A DNA stretch of 32,275 nucleotides from an uncultured Bacteroides sp. (GCA_949300425.1 CASGED010000102.1:1-32275); one strand, 5' to 3'; numbered from the stretch's first letter, positions 22,639 to 31,307 are shown. The notes: generated by a model from the letters alone, not told the origin. Made by a program: numbers and translations.

Positions 22639-25203
22639 ATGAAGATTAAAGTTAGTAATGTAAACACTCCGAACTGGAGGAACGTGACCGTACGGTCGCG
22701 CATTCCCGCAGAGTTGGAAAAATTGGCAGAATTGTCGCGCAACATGTGGTGGGCTTGGAACTATGAGGCCACCGAGTTGTTCAGAGACCTTGACCCCGCT
22801 TTGTGGAAGAAGGTGGGGCAGAACCCTGTATTGCTCCTGGAGCGCATGAATTATGCAAAGCTCGAGGCATTGGCTACCGACAAGGTAATCTTGCGGAGAA
22901 TGGAGGATGTATATTCCAAGTTCCGCACCTACATGGACGTGGAACCCGACAAGAACCGTCCCTCTGTGGCTTATTTCAGCATGGAGTATGGTTTGAACCA
23001 TGTACTTAAAACATATTCGGGCGGCTTGGGCATCCTGGCCGGTGACTATCTGAAGGAGGCTTCGGACAGCAATGTGGACCTCTGCGCCGTAGGTTTCTTG
23101 TATCGTTATGGATACTTCACGCAATCTTTGTCAATGGACGGACAGCAGATTGCCAACTATGAGGCTCAGAACTTCGGCCAGCTGCCCATCGAGCCTGTGT
23201 TGGATGAACAGGGCAACCACATGGTGGTGGACGTGCCTTACCTGAATTATTATGTACATACGTTCGTTTGGCGTGTCAACGTGGGTCGTGTGGCTCTCTA
23301 CCTGCTCGATACGGACAACGAGATGAACAGCGAGTTCGACCGCTCCATCACGCACCAACTCTACGGAGGCGACTGGGAGAACCGCTTGAAGCAGGAAATC
23401 CTGTTAGGTATCGGCGGTATCCTGACGCTGAAGAAGCTGGGCATCAAGAAAGACATCTACCATTGCAACGAAGGACATGCCGCATTGATTAACGTGCAGC
23501 GTATCTGCGACTATGTGGAAGAAGGTCTGACCTACGACCAGGCCATCGAGCTGGTGCGCGCCTCTTCACTCTACACCGTACACACACCGGTGCCCGCAGG
23601 CCACGATTACTTCGACGAAGGCTTGTTTGGCAAGTATATGGGCGGCTATCCCTCACGCATGGGTATCACTTGGGACGACCTGATGGACTTGGGCCGCAAC
23701 AACCCGGGCGACAAGGGCGAACGCTTCTGCATGTCTATCTTCGCTTGCAACACTTCACAGGAAGTGAACGGCGTAAGCTGGCTGCACGGCAAGGTTTCGC
23801 AGGAAATGTTCTCACCCATCTGGAAAGGCTATTTCCCCGAAGAGAACCACGTGGGCTACGTCACCAACGGCGTACACTTCCCCACTTGGAGCGCTACGGA
23901 GTGGAAACAACTCTACGCCAAGTACTTCGATGAGAACTTCTGGTACGACCAGTCCAATGAGAAGATTTGGGAAGCTATCTACAACGTGCCCGACGAGGAA
24001 ATCTGGAAGACCCGCCAGGCATTGAAGAACAAGCTGATAGACTATATCCGCAAGCAGTTCAGCGAAAGCTGGCTGAAGAACCAGGGCGACCCCTCGCGCA
24101 TCGTTTCCTTGCTCGACAAGATTAACCCCAACGCGCTGACCATCGGTTTTGCCCGTCGTTTTGCCACCTACAAGCGTGCCCACCTGCTGTTCACCGACCT
24201 CGACCGTCTGGCCAAGATTGTGAACAACCCCGACTATCCCGTACAGTTCCTCTTCGCCGGCAAGGCTCATCCGCACGATGGCGCAGGCCAGGGACTCATC
24301 AAGCAGATTGTGGAAATCTCACGCCGTCCGGAGTTCTTGGGCAAGATTATCTTCCTGGAGAACTACGACATGCAGTTGGCACGCCGCCTCGTGACGGGTG
24401 TGGACATCTGGCTGAACACGCCGACCCGTCCGCTCGAAGCATCCGGAACGTCCGGCGAAAAGGCGTTGATGAACGGTGTAGTCAACTTCTCCGTGCTCGA
24501 CGGCTGGTGGCTCGAAGGCTATCGCGAAGGTGCCGGCTGGGCATTGACCGAGAAGCGCACGTACCAGAACCAAGACCACCAAGACCAACTGGACGCCGCT
24601 ACCATCTACAGCATCCTGGAGCAGGAGATTCTGCCGCTGTACTACGCACGCAACAAGAAGGGATACTCCGAAGGCTGGGTGCGCACCATCAAGAACTCCA
24701 TCGCTCAGATTGCTCCGCACTATACGATGAAGCGCCAGTTGGACGATTACTACAGCAAGTTCTACTGCAAGGAAGCCAAGCGTTTCCACGAGCTGGAGGC
24801 CAACAACTACGCCAAGGCGAAGGAAATTGCCGCATGGAAGGAAGAAGTGGCAGCCAAGTGGGACAGCATCGAAGTGGTGTCCTGCAAGAAGCCCGAAGAC
24901 ATGGAGCGCGCTTCCATCGAGAGCGGAAAGGAATATACCGTACAGTTCGTCATCGATGAGAAAGGCTTGGACGATGCCATCGGACTCGAATTGGTTACTA
25001 CTTACAACAGCGAGGACGGCAAGCAGCACATCTACTCCGTTGAGCCGTTCCAGGTAGTGAAGAAAGAGGGTACCCTCTACACCTTCGAGGCCAAGCACGA
25101 GATTGAGAACTCCGGCAGCTTCCGCGTGTCCTACCGTATGTTCCCCAAGAATCCCGACCTGCCCCATCGTCAGGACTTCTGCTACGTACGTTGGTTCATC
25201 TGA
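22639..25203 (+). CDS. glgP: Alpha-glucan (glycogen) phosphorylase, GT35
   Basis: This 854-residue cytoplasmic enzyme degrades glycogen with phosphate to give glucose 1-phosphate. The PLP-binding lysine is Lys608 within [14 protein letters not shown]. Other conserved stretches are YFSMEYGL near residue 114, [11 protein letters not shown] around 128-138, and [12 protein letters not shown]. It belongs to the shorter alpha-glucan phosphorylase group of Thermotoga/Bacteroides type, not the muscle type; the first ~110 residues form the group's N-terminal domain. The phosphorylase core is followed by an extension of about 100 residues, which resembles a beta-sandwich. It probably shares a transcript with glycogen synthase. 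A perfect terminator follows. The reaction is well established for the family. Confidence 0.93.
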   Translation: MKIKVSNVNTPNWRNVTVRSRIPAELEKLAELSRNMWWAWNYEATELFRDLDPALWKKVGQNPVLLLERMNYAKLEALATDKVILRRMEDVYSKFRTYMDVEPDKNRPSVAYFSMEYGLNHVLKTYSGGLGILAGDYLKEASDSNVDLCAVGFLYRYGYFTQSLSMDGQQIANYEAQNFGQLPIEPVLDEQGNHMVVDVPYLNYYVHTFVWRVNVGRVALYLLDTDNEMNSEFDRSITHQLYGGDWENRLKQEILLGIGGILTLKKLGIKKDIYHCNEGHAALINVQRICDYVEEGLTYDQAIELVRASSLYTVHTPVPAGHDYFDEGLFGKYMGGYPSRMGITWDDLMDLGRNNPGDKGERFCMSIFACNTSQEVNGVSWLHGKVSQEMFSPIWKGYFPEENHVGYVTNGVHFPTWSATEWKQLYAKYFDENFWYDQSNEKIWEAIYNVPDEEIWKTRQALKNKLIDYIRKQFSESWLKNQGDPSRIVSLLDKINPNALTIGFARRFATYKRAHLLFTDLDRLAKIVNNPDYPVQFLFAGKAHPHDGAGQGLIKQIVEISRRPEFLGKIIFLENYDMQLARRLVTGVDIWLNTPTRPLEASGTSGEKALMNGVVNFSVLDGWWLEGYREGAGWALTEKRTYQNQDHQDQLDAATIYSILEQEILPLYYARNKKGYSEGWVRTIKNSIAQIAPHYTMKRQLDDYYSKFYCKEAKRFHELEANNYAKAKEIAAWKEEVAAKWDSIEVVSCKKPEDMERASIESGKEYTVQFVIDEKGLDDAIGLELVTTYNSEDGKQHIYSVEPFQVVKKEGTLYTFEAKHEIENSGSFRVSYRMFPKNPDLPHRQDFCYVRWFI

Positions 25204-25225
25204 TAAATATTTTCTACTAAGATAG

Positions 25226-25262
25226 AAAGCGGTCTGTTCTTTTTGAGAACAGACCGCTTTTT
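25226..25262 (+). terminator. Perfect rho-independent terminator after glgP
   Basis: AAAGCGGTCTGTTCT (25226-25240) and AGAACAGACCGCTTT (25246-25260) form a perfect 15-bp stem with a 5-base loop, ending in TTTTT on the plus strand. Confidence 0.92.
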
Positions 25263-25316
25263 GTAACAAGAATGTAATATTTGTAAAAAGACAAAGAGTA
25301 TATAAGAAGAAATCAG

Positions 25317-25325
25317 TATCTTTGC
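25317..25325 (+). promoter_or_regulatory. -7 box for the LruC lipoprotein gene
   Basis: TATCTTTGC lies 39 bases before the ATG at 25365 and just after the glgP terminator. No TTTG is at the -33 distance. Confidence 0.5.
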
Positions 25326-25364
25326 GATGATATAAGAGGTCGAATAATGTAAACAAAACAAACG

Positions 25365-27338
25365 ATGAGAACTTTATGGATTCTATTAGCGGCATTCACG
25401 TTAAGCAGCTGTGTGGAAGACGTGTACAAAGGTCCGAAGGAAGAGCCAGGAAATACGGAATATAATGATTTCGATTTTTCAACGGTGGCATCGGACATTA
25501 ATCTGGAAGTGAGTTATCGTAACATGGGGGTGGAGGCTGCCGTGTACTTTGAGCTTTATGACGAAAATCCCGTGGAGTGGACGGAATATAGCTATAAGAA
25601 ACGTGCGGACATAGAGCCGCTTTATGCCGCCTACACCGGCACGGACGGTGTATTCCGTGGCAAGGTAGACTTGCCCGCCTATCTGAAGAAAGCCTATATT
25701 TATGCCCCCGCTTTCTATGCCCGGACGCTGATTGAGGCGGATGTGGTGAGCGGAACTATCATGACAAGCGATGATGTGCCGGAGACGAGGGCTAATGGGA
25801 ATGACCGTCGGCCGGGAGGAAACGGTGAATGCTACATGGTGGAAGGCCAAAACCAGCCGAACTACCAAGGCGCACGTTGGATGAATTGGCTTGGTTCGTA
25901 CACCAAAGCCGGGTATGTAGATTACGAGTATCGCGGAGGAGATTTGTCCATTGACAACTATGCCGAATTGTATGCGGCTCATGCAACCGTAATTGCCGAA
26001 AATCATGATTGCCCTGAGCATTTGCGGAGCTATTCTGACATGTACGTCAATGAAGATGCCGAGGTAGCCGTTACTTTCTTAGGACAGAACACGTGTTGGA
26101 ATAGTTCGTTGGGCTATTATTACTACCGTGAAGGGCAAGCGCCGACCAGTCTGGACGAGGCGCATGTGATATTGCTTTTCCCCAATACGCAGGATGGACA
26201 ATGGGGAAATAACCCCAGATTGGCATGGCAAACTAGAGGAATAGAGCGTGGCACCACGGTTCAATTGAAGTACTATCCGAATATTTCCAACGGAAGTAGC
26301 GAAGGTGAAACGACCGTATTCCCGGCGGGATACCGCATCGGTTTTGTGTTGGCCAATAACGCATGGTCCGAACGTGTGACTGGATTTACGGGCAACAATC
26401 GGTATCGGTCGGCTACTTCCGAAGGACTAAGCGTGGACAATGAAGGGAATACTTACGGGACTCCTCGTACGGCTGTATATAAATATCGTGACGTGGTCAT
26501 GATTTCTTTTGAAGATTACAAAGATGATGAGAACTTTAGCGATGTGGTCATTACGATGAAGACCAACCCCATAGATGCCATTACCGATGTCCCTGTGGTA
26601 GACCCTGATGAAAATACGACCACCACGAATACACTGAGAGGCATGTATGCTTTCGAAGACCTTTGGCCCGATAACGGCGATTATGACATGAACGATGTCT
26701 TGGCGCGCTATCACTACGGGAAGACGTTGAATCTTTATAACGAGATTCTTGCCGAGACATTCACGCTCAAGACATTTTCCAACTATGCAGGGAACGACAA
26801 TGGGTTGGCTTTTACTTTGCCCGATGGCATTCCTGCCGATGTGGAAATGAAGTATGAGATAAAACAGCCGGGAGCGGAAGACTTCACGGAAGCGAATTTC
26901 ACTCATGAAGCGGAGACCAATACATTCCTTTTGACGGACAATGTAAAAACAAACATGGGCGCCGAATATCGGGTGACTCTGAATTATACAAATCCCATTG
27001 AGACGGAAAGTCAGGCTCAAGTGTTCATTTACAAGCCGGGCGAGGGAGACGGTCGTTGGGAAGTACACATAGCCCGTGAGGCTCCTACTTCCAAGATGGA
27101 CTTATCTTATTTCGGCACGGGTGATGACAGCTCGAATCCCGACGGCGGCCTTTATTATGTGAACAACACCCAATATCCGTTCGCTTTCTTCTTGGCCGGT
27201 GCTACTGAGAATGATTTGAGCAAGTTGCTTATACGTGAGAATGAGAGTGTACCTATCAGTAACTTATATCCGGAATATAGCGGTTGGAGCGAAAGCAATG
27301 GCACACAGAATGCCGATTGGTATATAAGCAATAAATGA
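25365..27338 (+). CDS. LruC-domain lipoprotein
   Basis: This 657-residue exported lipoprotein has a lipobox TLSSC at 12-16, with Cys16 as the predicted lipid site. The N-terminal ~140 residues are a beta-rich domain. The middle contains a DUF4114-like segment, with SFEDYKDDENFSDVVI at about 381-396. The LruC motif follows at about 430-444: FEDLWPDNGDYDMND, an acidic loop expected to bind calcium. The C-terminal ~200 residues are a further beta domain (DUF4842-like). Such proteins are common surface lipoproteins in Bacteroidales, with unknown function. The gene stands alone, bounded by the glgP terminator and a hairpin block at 27357-27423. Codon use resembles neighbours, apart from fewer of the most preferred codons than glgP. 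LruC assignment is good; no enzymatic role is proposed. Confidence 0.86.
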   Translation: MRTLWILLAAFTLSSCVEDVYKGPKEEPGNTEYNDFDFSTVASDINLEVSYRNMGVEAAVYFELYDENPVEWTEYSYKKRADIEPLYAAYTGTDGVFRGKVDLPAYLKKAYIYAPAFYARTLIEADVVSGTIMTSDDVPETRANGNDRRPGGNGECYMVEGQNQPNYQGARWMNWLGSYTKAGYVDYEYRGGDLSIDNYAELYAAHATVIAENHDCPEHLRSYSDMYVNEDAEVAVTFLGQNTCWNSSLGYYYYREGQAPTSLDEAHVILLFPNTQDGQWGNNPRLAWQTRGIERGTTVQLKYYPNISNGSSEGETTVFPAGYRIGFVLANNAWSERVTGFTGNNRYRSATSEGLSVDNEGNTYGTPRTAVYKYRDVVMISFEDYKDDENFSDVVITMKTNPIDAITDVPVVDPDENTTTTNTLRGMYAFEDLWPDNGDYDMNDVLARYHYGKTLNLYNEILAETFTLKTFSNYAGNDNGLAFTLPDGIPADVEMKYEIKQPGAEDFTEANFTHEAETNTFLLTDNVKTNMGAEYRVTLNYTNPIETESQAQVFIYKPGEGDGRWEVHIAREAPTSKMDLSYFGTGDDSSNPDGGLYYVNNTQYPFAFFLAGATENDLSKLLIRENESVPISNLYPEYSGWSESNGTQNADWYISNK

Positions 27339-27356
27339 AAACCTTGAATGGGCATG

Positions 27357-27423
27357 AAAAAGAGGATTATCCTATATAGCAAAGAGGATAATCCTCTTTT
27401 TAAAATAGGATTATCCTCTTTTT
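27357..27423. terminator. Triple palindrome terminator block between convergent genes
   Basis: Arm A, AAAAAGAGGATTATCCT (27357-27373), can pair with arm B, AGGATAATCCTCTTTTT (27385-27401). A third copy, AGGATTATCCTCTTTTT (27407-27423), repeats arm B with one base changed and is also preceded by TTTTTAAAAT. Both B and C end in T runs on the plus strand, and arm A supplies a T run on the minus strand. The block can therefore terminate both the LruC and the Spy-like transcripts, with A able to pair with B or with C. Confidence 0.8.
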
Positions 27424-27438
27424 AAAATCAGTTGAACC

Positions 27439-27894
27439 TCATTTTTTGCCTTTTGGCTTATTTCCCCGCATGCCTTTCAGTAACTCACGATGAAAACGCA
27501 TTTCGGCGTGTTGAATCTGATAGATTTTTTTATTGGAGAGAATCTTTTGGAATTTCTTGAAGTATTCTTTTTCAAGTTTGTCCGACTCGATACGGGCGTC
27601 CAAAACGCCTTCCATAATTTCGCCATAACGTTCTTCGGTGATGTCCTTCTCGCGGCCTTGATGCATTAGTTTCCACGCTTTGTCGTTCAGTGCCTTTTTG
27701 CGGTCTTGAAGTTCGAAATACAAGGGAAAGAACTTGGTCGCCTCTTCTTGAGTCAGTCCCGCACGCTCGGTGATGAATGTTTGCTGGCGTGCGCGAAATT
27801 CTTGTCGCGTCAACTTTTGTTGTCCGTTGTCACTGGCCCACATCCAAGGGACGAGGCCGCATATCAAGACTATCAGAATGCTTAGTTTTCTCAT
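27439..27894 (-). CDS. Spy/CpxP-like periplasmic protein
   Basis: This 151-residue protein has a signal peptide ending near residue 20 (MWA-S). The mature part is almost wholly helical and charged, with repeated Leu/Lys/Arg/Glu patterns, and ends in a Gly/Lys-rich tail (KGMRGNKPKGKK). This resembles Spy/CpxP-type chaperone or stress proteins, though I see no exact LTxxQ motif (LTQEEATKF at about 47-55 is close). It is the third gene after the ECF sigma and the anti-sigma-like gene, 20 bases after the latter, so it is probably an output or sensor of that circuit. Helical nature is clear; the family name is tentative. Confidence 0.75.
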   Translation of the reverse strand: MRKLSILIVLICGLVPWMWASDNGQQKLTRQEFRARQQTFITERAGLTQEEATKFFPLYFELQDRKKALNDKAWKLMHQGREKDITEERYGEIMEGVLDARIESDKLEKEYFKKFQKILSNKKIYQIQHAEMRFHRELLKGMRGNKPKGKK

Positions 27895-27914
27895 TATTGC
27901 TATTTTTACTTAGT

Positions 27915-28292
27915 TTATTCTTCGCTTTTCTCATCCGTCAGGTATACATAGAGAGAATAGTCGTCCAGCATGGAGTTATTTATCACTGCGTCTATGTATT
28001 CCATCTCCGAATCCGTCATTTCCTCGGCCATGTGGGATTGTTGTCCGTCGGTCGGAACGTCCACTCTTGACGAGGCTACCCGTATGATTAATGCCGCGCC
28101 TACAAACATGGCCGCCATATACACCCACGGACGGACCTTTTCCCATAGGGTAGGCGTCCTAAAGACATCGGTCTTTTCTTTCTCAGGCAGTCGGCTCATC
28201 AAGTCGGAAGTGAAACCTTCGAAATACCCTTCGGGTACTCGGAAGGGATTCTCCATGCCCAGTTCTTTGCGTATTTTTTCTTCTTCTTTCAT
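27915..28292 (-). CDS. Anti-sigma-factor-like single-span membrane protein
   Basis: This 125-residue protein begins with a charged N-terminal region containing ENPFRVPEGYFEGF (residues 14-27), a short motif I associate with the small membrane proteins found next to ECF sigma factors in Bacteroidales. One hydrophobic segment at about 57-72 is followed by an acidic, presumably periplasmic, C-terminal region of about 50 residues. The start at 28292 has a GGAG 8 bases upstream; the reading frame extends further upstream into the sigma gene, but that part is out-of-frame shadow. It lies 47 bases after the sigma gene. Position and topology suggest it binds and inhibits the sigma factor. No zinc-binding HxxxCxxC motif is seen, so it is not a ZAS-type anti-sigma factor. 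Confidence 0.72.
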   Translation of the reverse strand: MKEEEKIRKELGMENPFRVPEGYFEGFTSDLMSRLPEKEKTDVFRTPTLWEKVRPWVYMAAMFVGAALIIRVASSRVDVPTDGQQSHMAEEMTDSEMEYIDAVINNSMLDDYSLYVYLTDEKSEE

Positions 28293-28339
28293 AAGCTTTC
28301 TCCTTTCTATTGGTTTAGACACAATCTGTGCCCGAAGGT

Positions 28340-28894
28340 TTAAAATTCCTCTTCCAGTTTTTTCTCTATTTTCTTCACCGCATGATGATACGAAGCTTTC
28401 AACGCTCCTACCGAGGTGCCGAATATCTCGGACATTTCCTCGTACTTCATCTCTTGGTAATATTTCAGGTTGAACACCATCCGTTGCTTTTCGGGCAGGG
28501 AGAGCAAGGCCTTTTGCAAAGACATCTGTATCCGGTCGCCCGAGAAGTAAGGGTCGCTTTCCAGTTTCTGAAGCACGTCGGCCTCTGGGTCGTCCAGCGA
28601 CACGGTGGCCATAGCTTTCTGCTTGTTGAGGAAGGTGATGCATTCGTTCAGGGCGATGCGGTACAGCCAGGTGGACAGTTTGGCGTCCCCTCGGAAATAG
28701 TCGATGTTGAGCCATGCCTTGATGAATGTATTTTGAAGCAAATCGTTTGTATCTTCGTGTGAATATACCATGCGGCGTATCTGCCAATATAGCTGCTCGC
28801 TATACTGGGCTACGACCATTTCGAATCCACGCCTTTGCGTCTTTTCGTCTTGCAAGAGGGCTAACACTTCGTGTTCATTATAAGTGGAATTCAT
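28340..28894 (-). CDS. ECF-type RNA polymerase sigma factor
   Basis: This 184-residue cytoplasmic sigma-70 family factor of the ECF type contains region 2 (about 26-93, including YSHEDTNDLLQNTFIKAW and STWLYRIALN) and region 4 (about 123-180, with LPEKQRMVFNLKYYQEMKYEEMSEIFGTSVGALKASYHHAVKKI). These are the promoter -10 and -35 binding domains. The gene is followed by an anti-sigma-like and a Spy-like gene, all on the minus strand, after ribonuclease Z (56 bases). No strong own promoter is seen in that gap; TATATTTAAA lies near 28931 on the minus strand but is not a clean consensus, so it may be read from its own sigma or from rnz. The target promoters are unknown. Confidence 0.92.
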   Translation of the reverse strand: MNSTYNEHEVLALLQDEKTQRRGFEMVVAQYSEQLYWQIRRMVYSHEDTNDLLQNTFIKAWLNIDYFRGDAKLSTWLYRIALNECITFLNKQKAMATVSLDDPEADVLQKLESDPYFSGDRIQMSLQKALLSLPEKQRMVFNLKYYQEMKYEEMSEIFGTSVGALKASYHHAVKKIEKKLEEEF

Positions 28895-28950
28895 ATTCTT
28901 TCTATTCGCATTTGTTCATTTAGACGTTTAAATATAGTAAAAGGTTTAAT

Positions 28951-29865
28951 TTAAATGGATAGCGACAAGCCTTCTTTGGCCAACAAAGTGGCAGGAAAGA
29001 CCTTACAAGCCTGCTTCAAGAGCATGTTCTCGTCCTCATATCGGGCCGAAAAATGCCCGATGAGCAAGCGTTTCACGTCCGCGTCGCGCGCCAAGGAGGC
29101 CGCTTGCGTGGCTGTGGTGTGGAAGGTTTCTTTGGCGCGTGGGGCATCTTCGTCGGCAAAGGTGGCTTCGTGAAACAGCAAGTCCACTCCTTTCACCTGT
29201 TCGGCTACGGAAGCCAACGGGAGGGTATCCGAGCAATAGGCGTACCGGCGGGGCGGGTCGGCCGGGTGTGTCAGACGCTCGTTGGGTATCACCTCACCGT
29301 CCGGAGTCACAAAGTCCGCTCCGTTCTTAATCCGGTTCAGCTCGTAAACGGGCACCTGATAGAAGTCGGTCATCTCGCGTAAGATGTGATTGGGACGGGG
29401 CTTTTCGGCAAAGAGGAAGCCGCACGTGGGCAAACGATGGCGTAAGGGAATGGTAGTGACCGTGAGAGAACGGTCTTCGTACACCAAAGTCGCTTCCCGT
29501 GTCTCAAACGGATGGAACGCCACCCGATAGGTCATTTGCCGGTTGAAGAAATCGAGCATGGGACGCAATAATTCTTCCAGACCTTGGGGAGAATGGATGT
29601 GAAGCTCGGCTGTGCGGCCCAACAGATTCAACGTGGAAATCAAGCCCAACAGGCCGAAGCAATGGTCACCGTGCAAGTGGGAGATGAATATATGATTCAA
29701 GCGCGAAAACTTCAGCCTCGACTTGCGAAATTGCAGTTGCGCGCCTTCTCCGCAATCAATCATAAAAAGTTTGTCTCGCACGTTGAGCACCTGCGATGTA
29801 GAAAAATGCCTGGCGGTGGGCAATGCAGACCCGCATCCCAATATATGTAATTCAAATTTTTCCAT
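28951..29865 (-). CDS. rnz: Ribonuclease Z
   Basis: This 304-residue cytoplasmic MBL-fold endoribonuclease processes tRNA 3' ends. That role fits the absence of encoded CCA in the three tRNAs of this window. The metal motif is SHLHGDH, with His63, His65, Asp67 and His68. The flexible-arm region follows the TxPLRHRLPTCGF segment, and the C-terminal block LIGHFSARY carries a further histidine. The ATG at 29865 begins MEKFELHILGCGSA, the usual start. Upstream, the reading frame remains open for 66 codons, but the TATCTTTGC box at 29884-29876 makes translation from there implausible. It is the first gene of a minus-strand block that includes the ECF sigma factor. Confidence 0.93.
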   Translation of the reverse strand: MEKFELHILGCGSALPTARHFSTSQVLNVRDKLFMIDCGEGAQLQFRKSRLKFSRLNHIFISHLHGDHCFGLLGLISTLNLLGRTAELHIHSPQGLEELLRPMLDFFNRQMTYRVAFHPFETREATLVYEDRSLTVTTIPLRHRLPTCGFLFAEKPRPNHILREMTDFYQVPVYELNRIKNGADFVTPDGEVIPNERLTHPADPPRRYAYCSDTLPLASVAEQVKGVDLLFHEATFADEDAPRAKETFHTTATQAASLARDADVKRLLIGHFSARYEDENMLLKQACKVFPATLLAKEGLSLSI

Positions 29866-29875
29866 ATTACAAAGT

Positions 29876-29912
29876 GCAAAGATAGCGAAAACCGAAAAAA
29901 TTCCTAACTTTG
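29876..29912. promoter_or_regulatory. Divergent -7 boxes between rnz and the TPR gene
   Basis: TATCTTTGC on the minus strand (29884-29876) lies 10 bases before the rnz ATG. TAACTTTG on the plus strand (29905-29912) lies 4 bases before the TPR gene's ATG at 29917. The whole intergenic space is 51 bases. Both genes would have very short or no leaders. Confidence 0.5.
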
Positions 29913-29916
29913 TGGT

Positions 29917-31062
29917 ATGAAAAGATGGTTTATACTCATAGTTGCCCTTGTTTTTTGCTCGTTCTACTCCGTAGGAGAAGTTTGGGGACGTGATAGGAAG
30001 GCATTGCCTCCGCCTACCGACACGCTCTATGCCCATACGCTGAGTGACATGGCGTTCGACCATTATATAAAAGGTGACTTAGACGCGGCGTTGGAGTGCT
30101 ATCGAAGGGTGTGCGAGGTGGCTTCTCACCTGAAAGATACGGCATGTTGGAGTACGGCCCTTTCCTCCATGGGAGCCATTTACAGGCGTAAGCAGATGCC
30201 GGATTCGTGTTTGGCGTGCTATCAAGAGGCTCTGCGGCTGGCTGAGCATACGCGCAACTATGCGGAACAAGCCAACTTGTTGAGTAACATAGCCTTGCAT
30301 TACATGTCCGTCCGGCAAACGGATAAGGCGGTATCTATCGGTGAGAATGCGGTGGCCGTGGCTTTACAGAGCGGGGAAATGGAGGCCATCATGTTTGCCA
30401 GCTATGCGGGAAGCTCCATCTACTTCAGGAACGGAGCGTATGCGAAAGGCATCCGAGTGATGAAAAGTTTGGTAGAGGAGGCCCGGCGTCAGGACAAGCC
30501 CCAATACATGTTGAGGGGTTATCGCATCATGTTACAAATGTTCGACCGACGCGGCCTGCGCGACTCGGTGAACCATTATATGAACGAGATGGATTCCACC
30601 CTCAGCGTCCTGCCTTCTTACACACGCGAGGCGGCCATGGCACTTGAGCAACAGGCCATCATCTATACCAAATACCGTAATAACAGGAAGAGCCTGGAGG
30701 TGTACAAAACATTGCTCCGGCATGGGGGAGGAGGAAACCTGACATTGGACAAAATCTACTTGGGAATGGCACGCAACTATTCGGGCATGCGCGACTATCT
30801 GCATGCCATGAAGACCTATGACCGGGCGATGAAGACGGCCGATAGCCTCTATGCCGTCAAGCTAAGCCATCAAGACTCTGTATTCAACAAACGCATTGAG
30901 GCGAAGGATGAAGCTTTGGCCGAGAGTAAAAGCCGGCAGAATCTGCTAAGACAGGAGATACATTCGCTACGCCGGATACTGTATGCCTCCTTGGCGATAG
31001 CGGGATTGGTGATAGCCGGATTGCTTTATCTTTATGGGCGGAATGTTTTCAAAAGCCGATAA
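29917..31062 (+). CDS. Membrane-anchored TPR protein (sensor lacking an output domain)
   Basis: This is a 381-residue exported protein. A signal peptide covers 1-24. About eight tetratricopeptide-type helical repeats span about 38-320. A coiled-coil segment of about 30 residues (EAKDEALAESKSRQN onward) follows. One membrane helix at about 354-373 then leads to only eight residues, GRNVFKSR. The TPR, coiled coil and membrane helix order is that of Bacteroidales sensor proteins that go on to a histidine kinase or a DNA-binding domain in the cytoplasm. Here that output is missing. The codon at 31060 is a real stop followed by A/T-rich sequence; I see no nearby frameshift remnant in this window. 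It may act by a partner protein. TPR architecture is clear; function is not. Confidence 0.85.
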   Translation: MKRWFILIVALVFCSFYSVGEVWGRDRKALPPPTDTLYAHTLSDMAFDHYIKGDLDAALECYRRVCEVASHLKDTACWSTALSSMGAIYRRKQMPDSCLACYQEALRLAEHTRNYAEQANLLSNIALHYMSVRQTDKAVSIGENAVAVALQSGEMEAIMFASYAGSSIYFRNGAYAKGIRVMKSLVEEARRQDKPQYMLRGYRIMLQMFDRRGLRDSVNHYMNEMDSTLSVLPSYTREAAMALEQQAIIYTKYRNNRKSLEVYKTLLRHGGGGNLTLDKIYLGMARNYSGMRDYLHAMKTYDRAMKTADSLYAVKLSHQDSVFNKRIEAKDEALAESKSRQNLLRQEIHSLRRILYASLAIAGLVIAGLLYLYGRNVFKSR

Positions 31063-31110
31063 TAAAACTCTTTATTTTTTTCATGAGGCCAGATTAGCCA
31101 TTCCCAATAA

Positions 31111-31205
31111 GATTACCGCCTTTTGGTAATCTCAGTCCCACGCCTTGGTAATGTCATTACCACCCTTTGGTAATCTCATTACCAAGGCGTGGTAATCAGG
31201 TTACC
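31111..31205. repeat. Nested palindrome cluster of GGTAAT / ATTACC half-sites
   Basis: Seven exact half-sites occur: ATTACC at 31112, 31156 and 31178, and GGTAAT at 31125, 31147, 31169 and 31191. GGTTACC at 31199-31205 is a near match. GATTACC-N7-GGTAATC spans 31111-31131. The centre is a perfect 16-bp inverted repeat: CCACGCCTTGGTAATG at 31138-31153 pairs with CATTACCAAGGCGTGG at 31177-31192, and its loop itself contains ATTACC-N7-GGTAAT. The DNA or its transcript could form several alternative hairpins. Confidence 0.8.
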
Positions 31206-31307
31206 AAAAGCATGTTATTCGTCTGGGATAAAATGGGGTAGGTAAATAATCATTTAGTCCCTTCCACATCCTCGTTTAATGCACATTTTCATTCCGTGCA
31301 AAGTACA

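Noticed and set aside
24319-25395. Minus-strand open frame of 358 codons opposite glgP and the start of the LruC gene
   Set aside because: It lies antisense to a clear phosphorylase and crosses its terminator; no homology is apparent.
28293-28787. Upstream extension of the anti-sigma-like reading frame across the sigma gene
   Set aside because: The extra N-terminal residues are a frame-shifted shadow of the sigma factor; the ATG at 28292 has a good ribosome-binding site and begins the conserved part.
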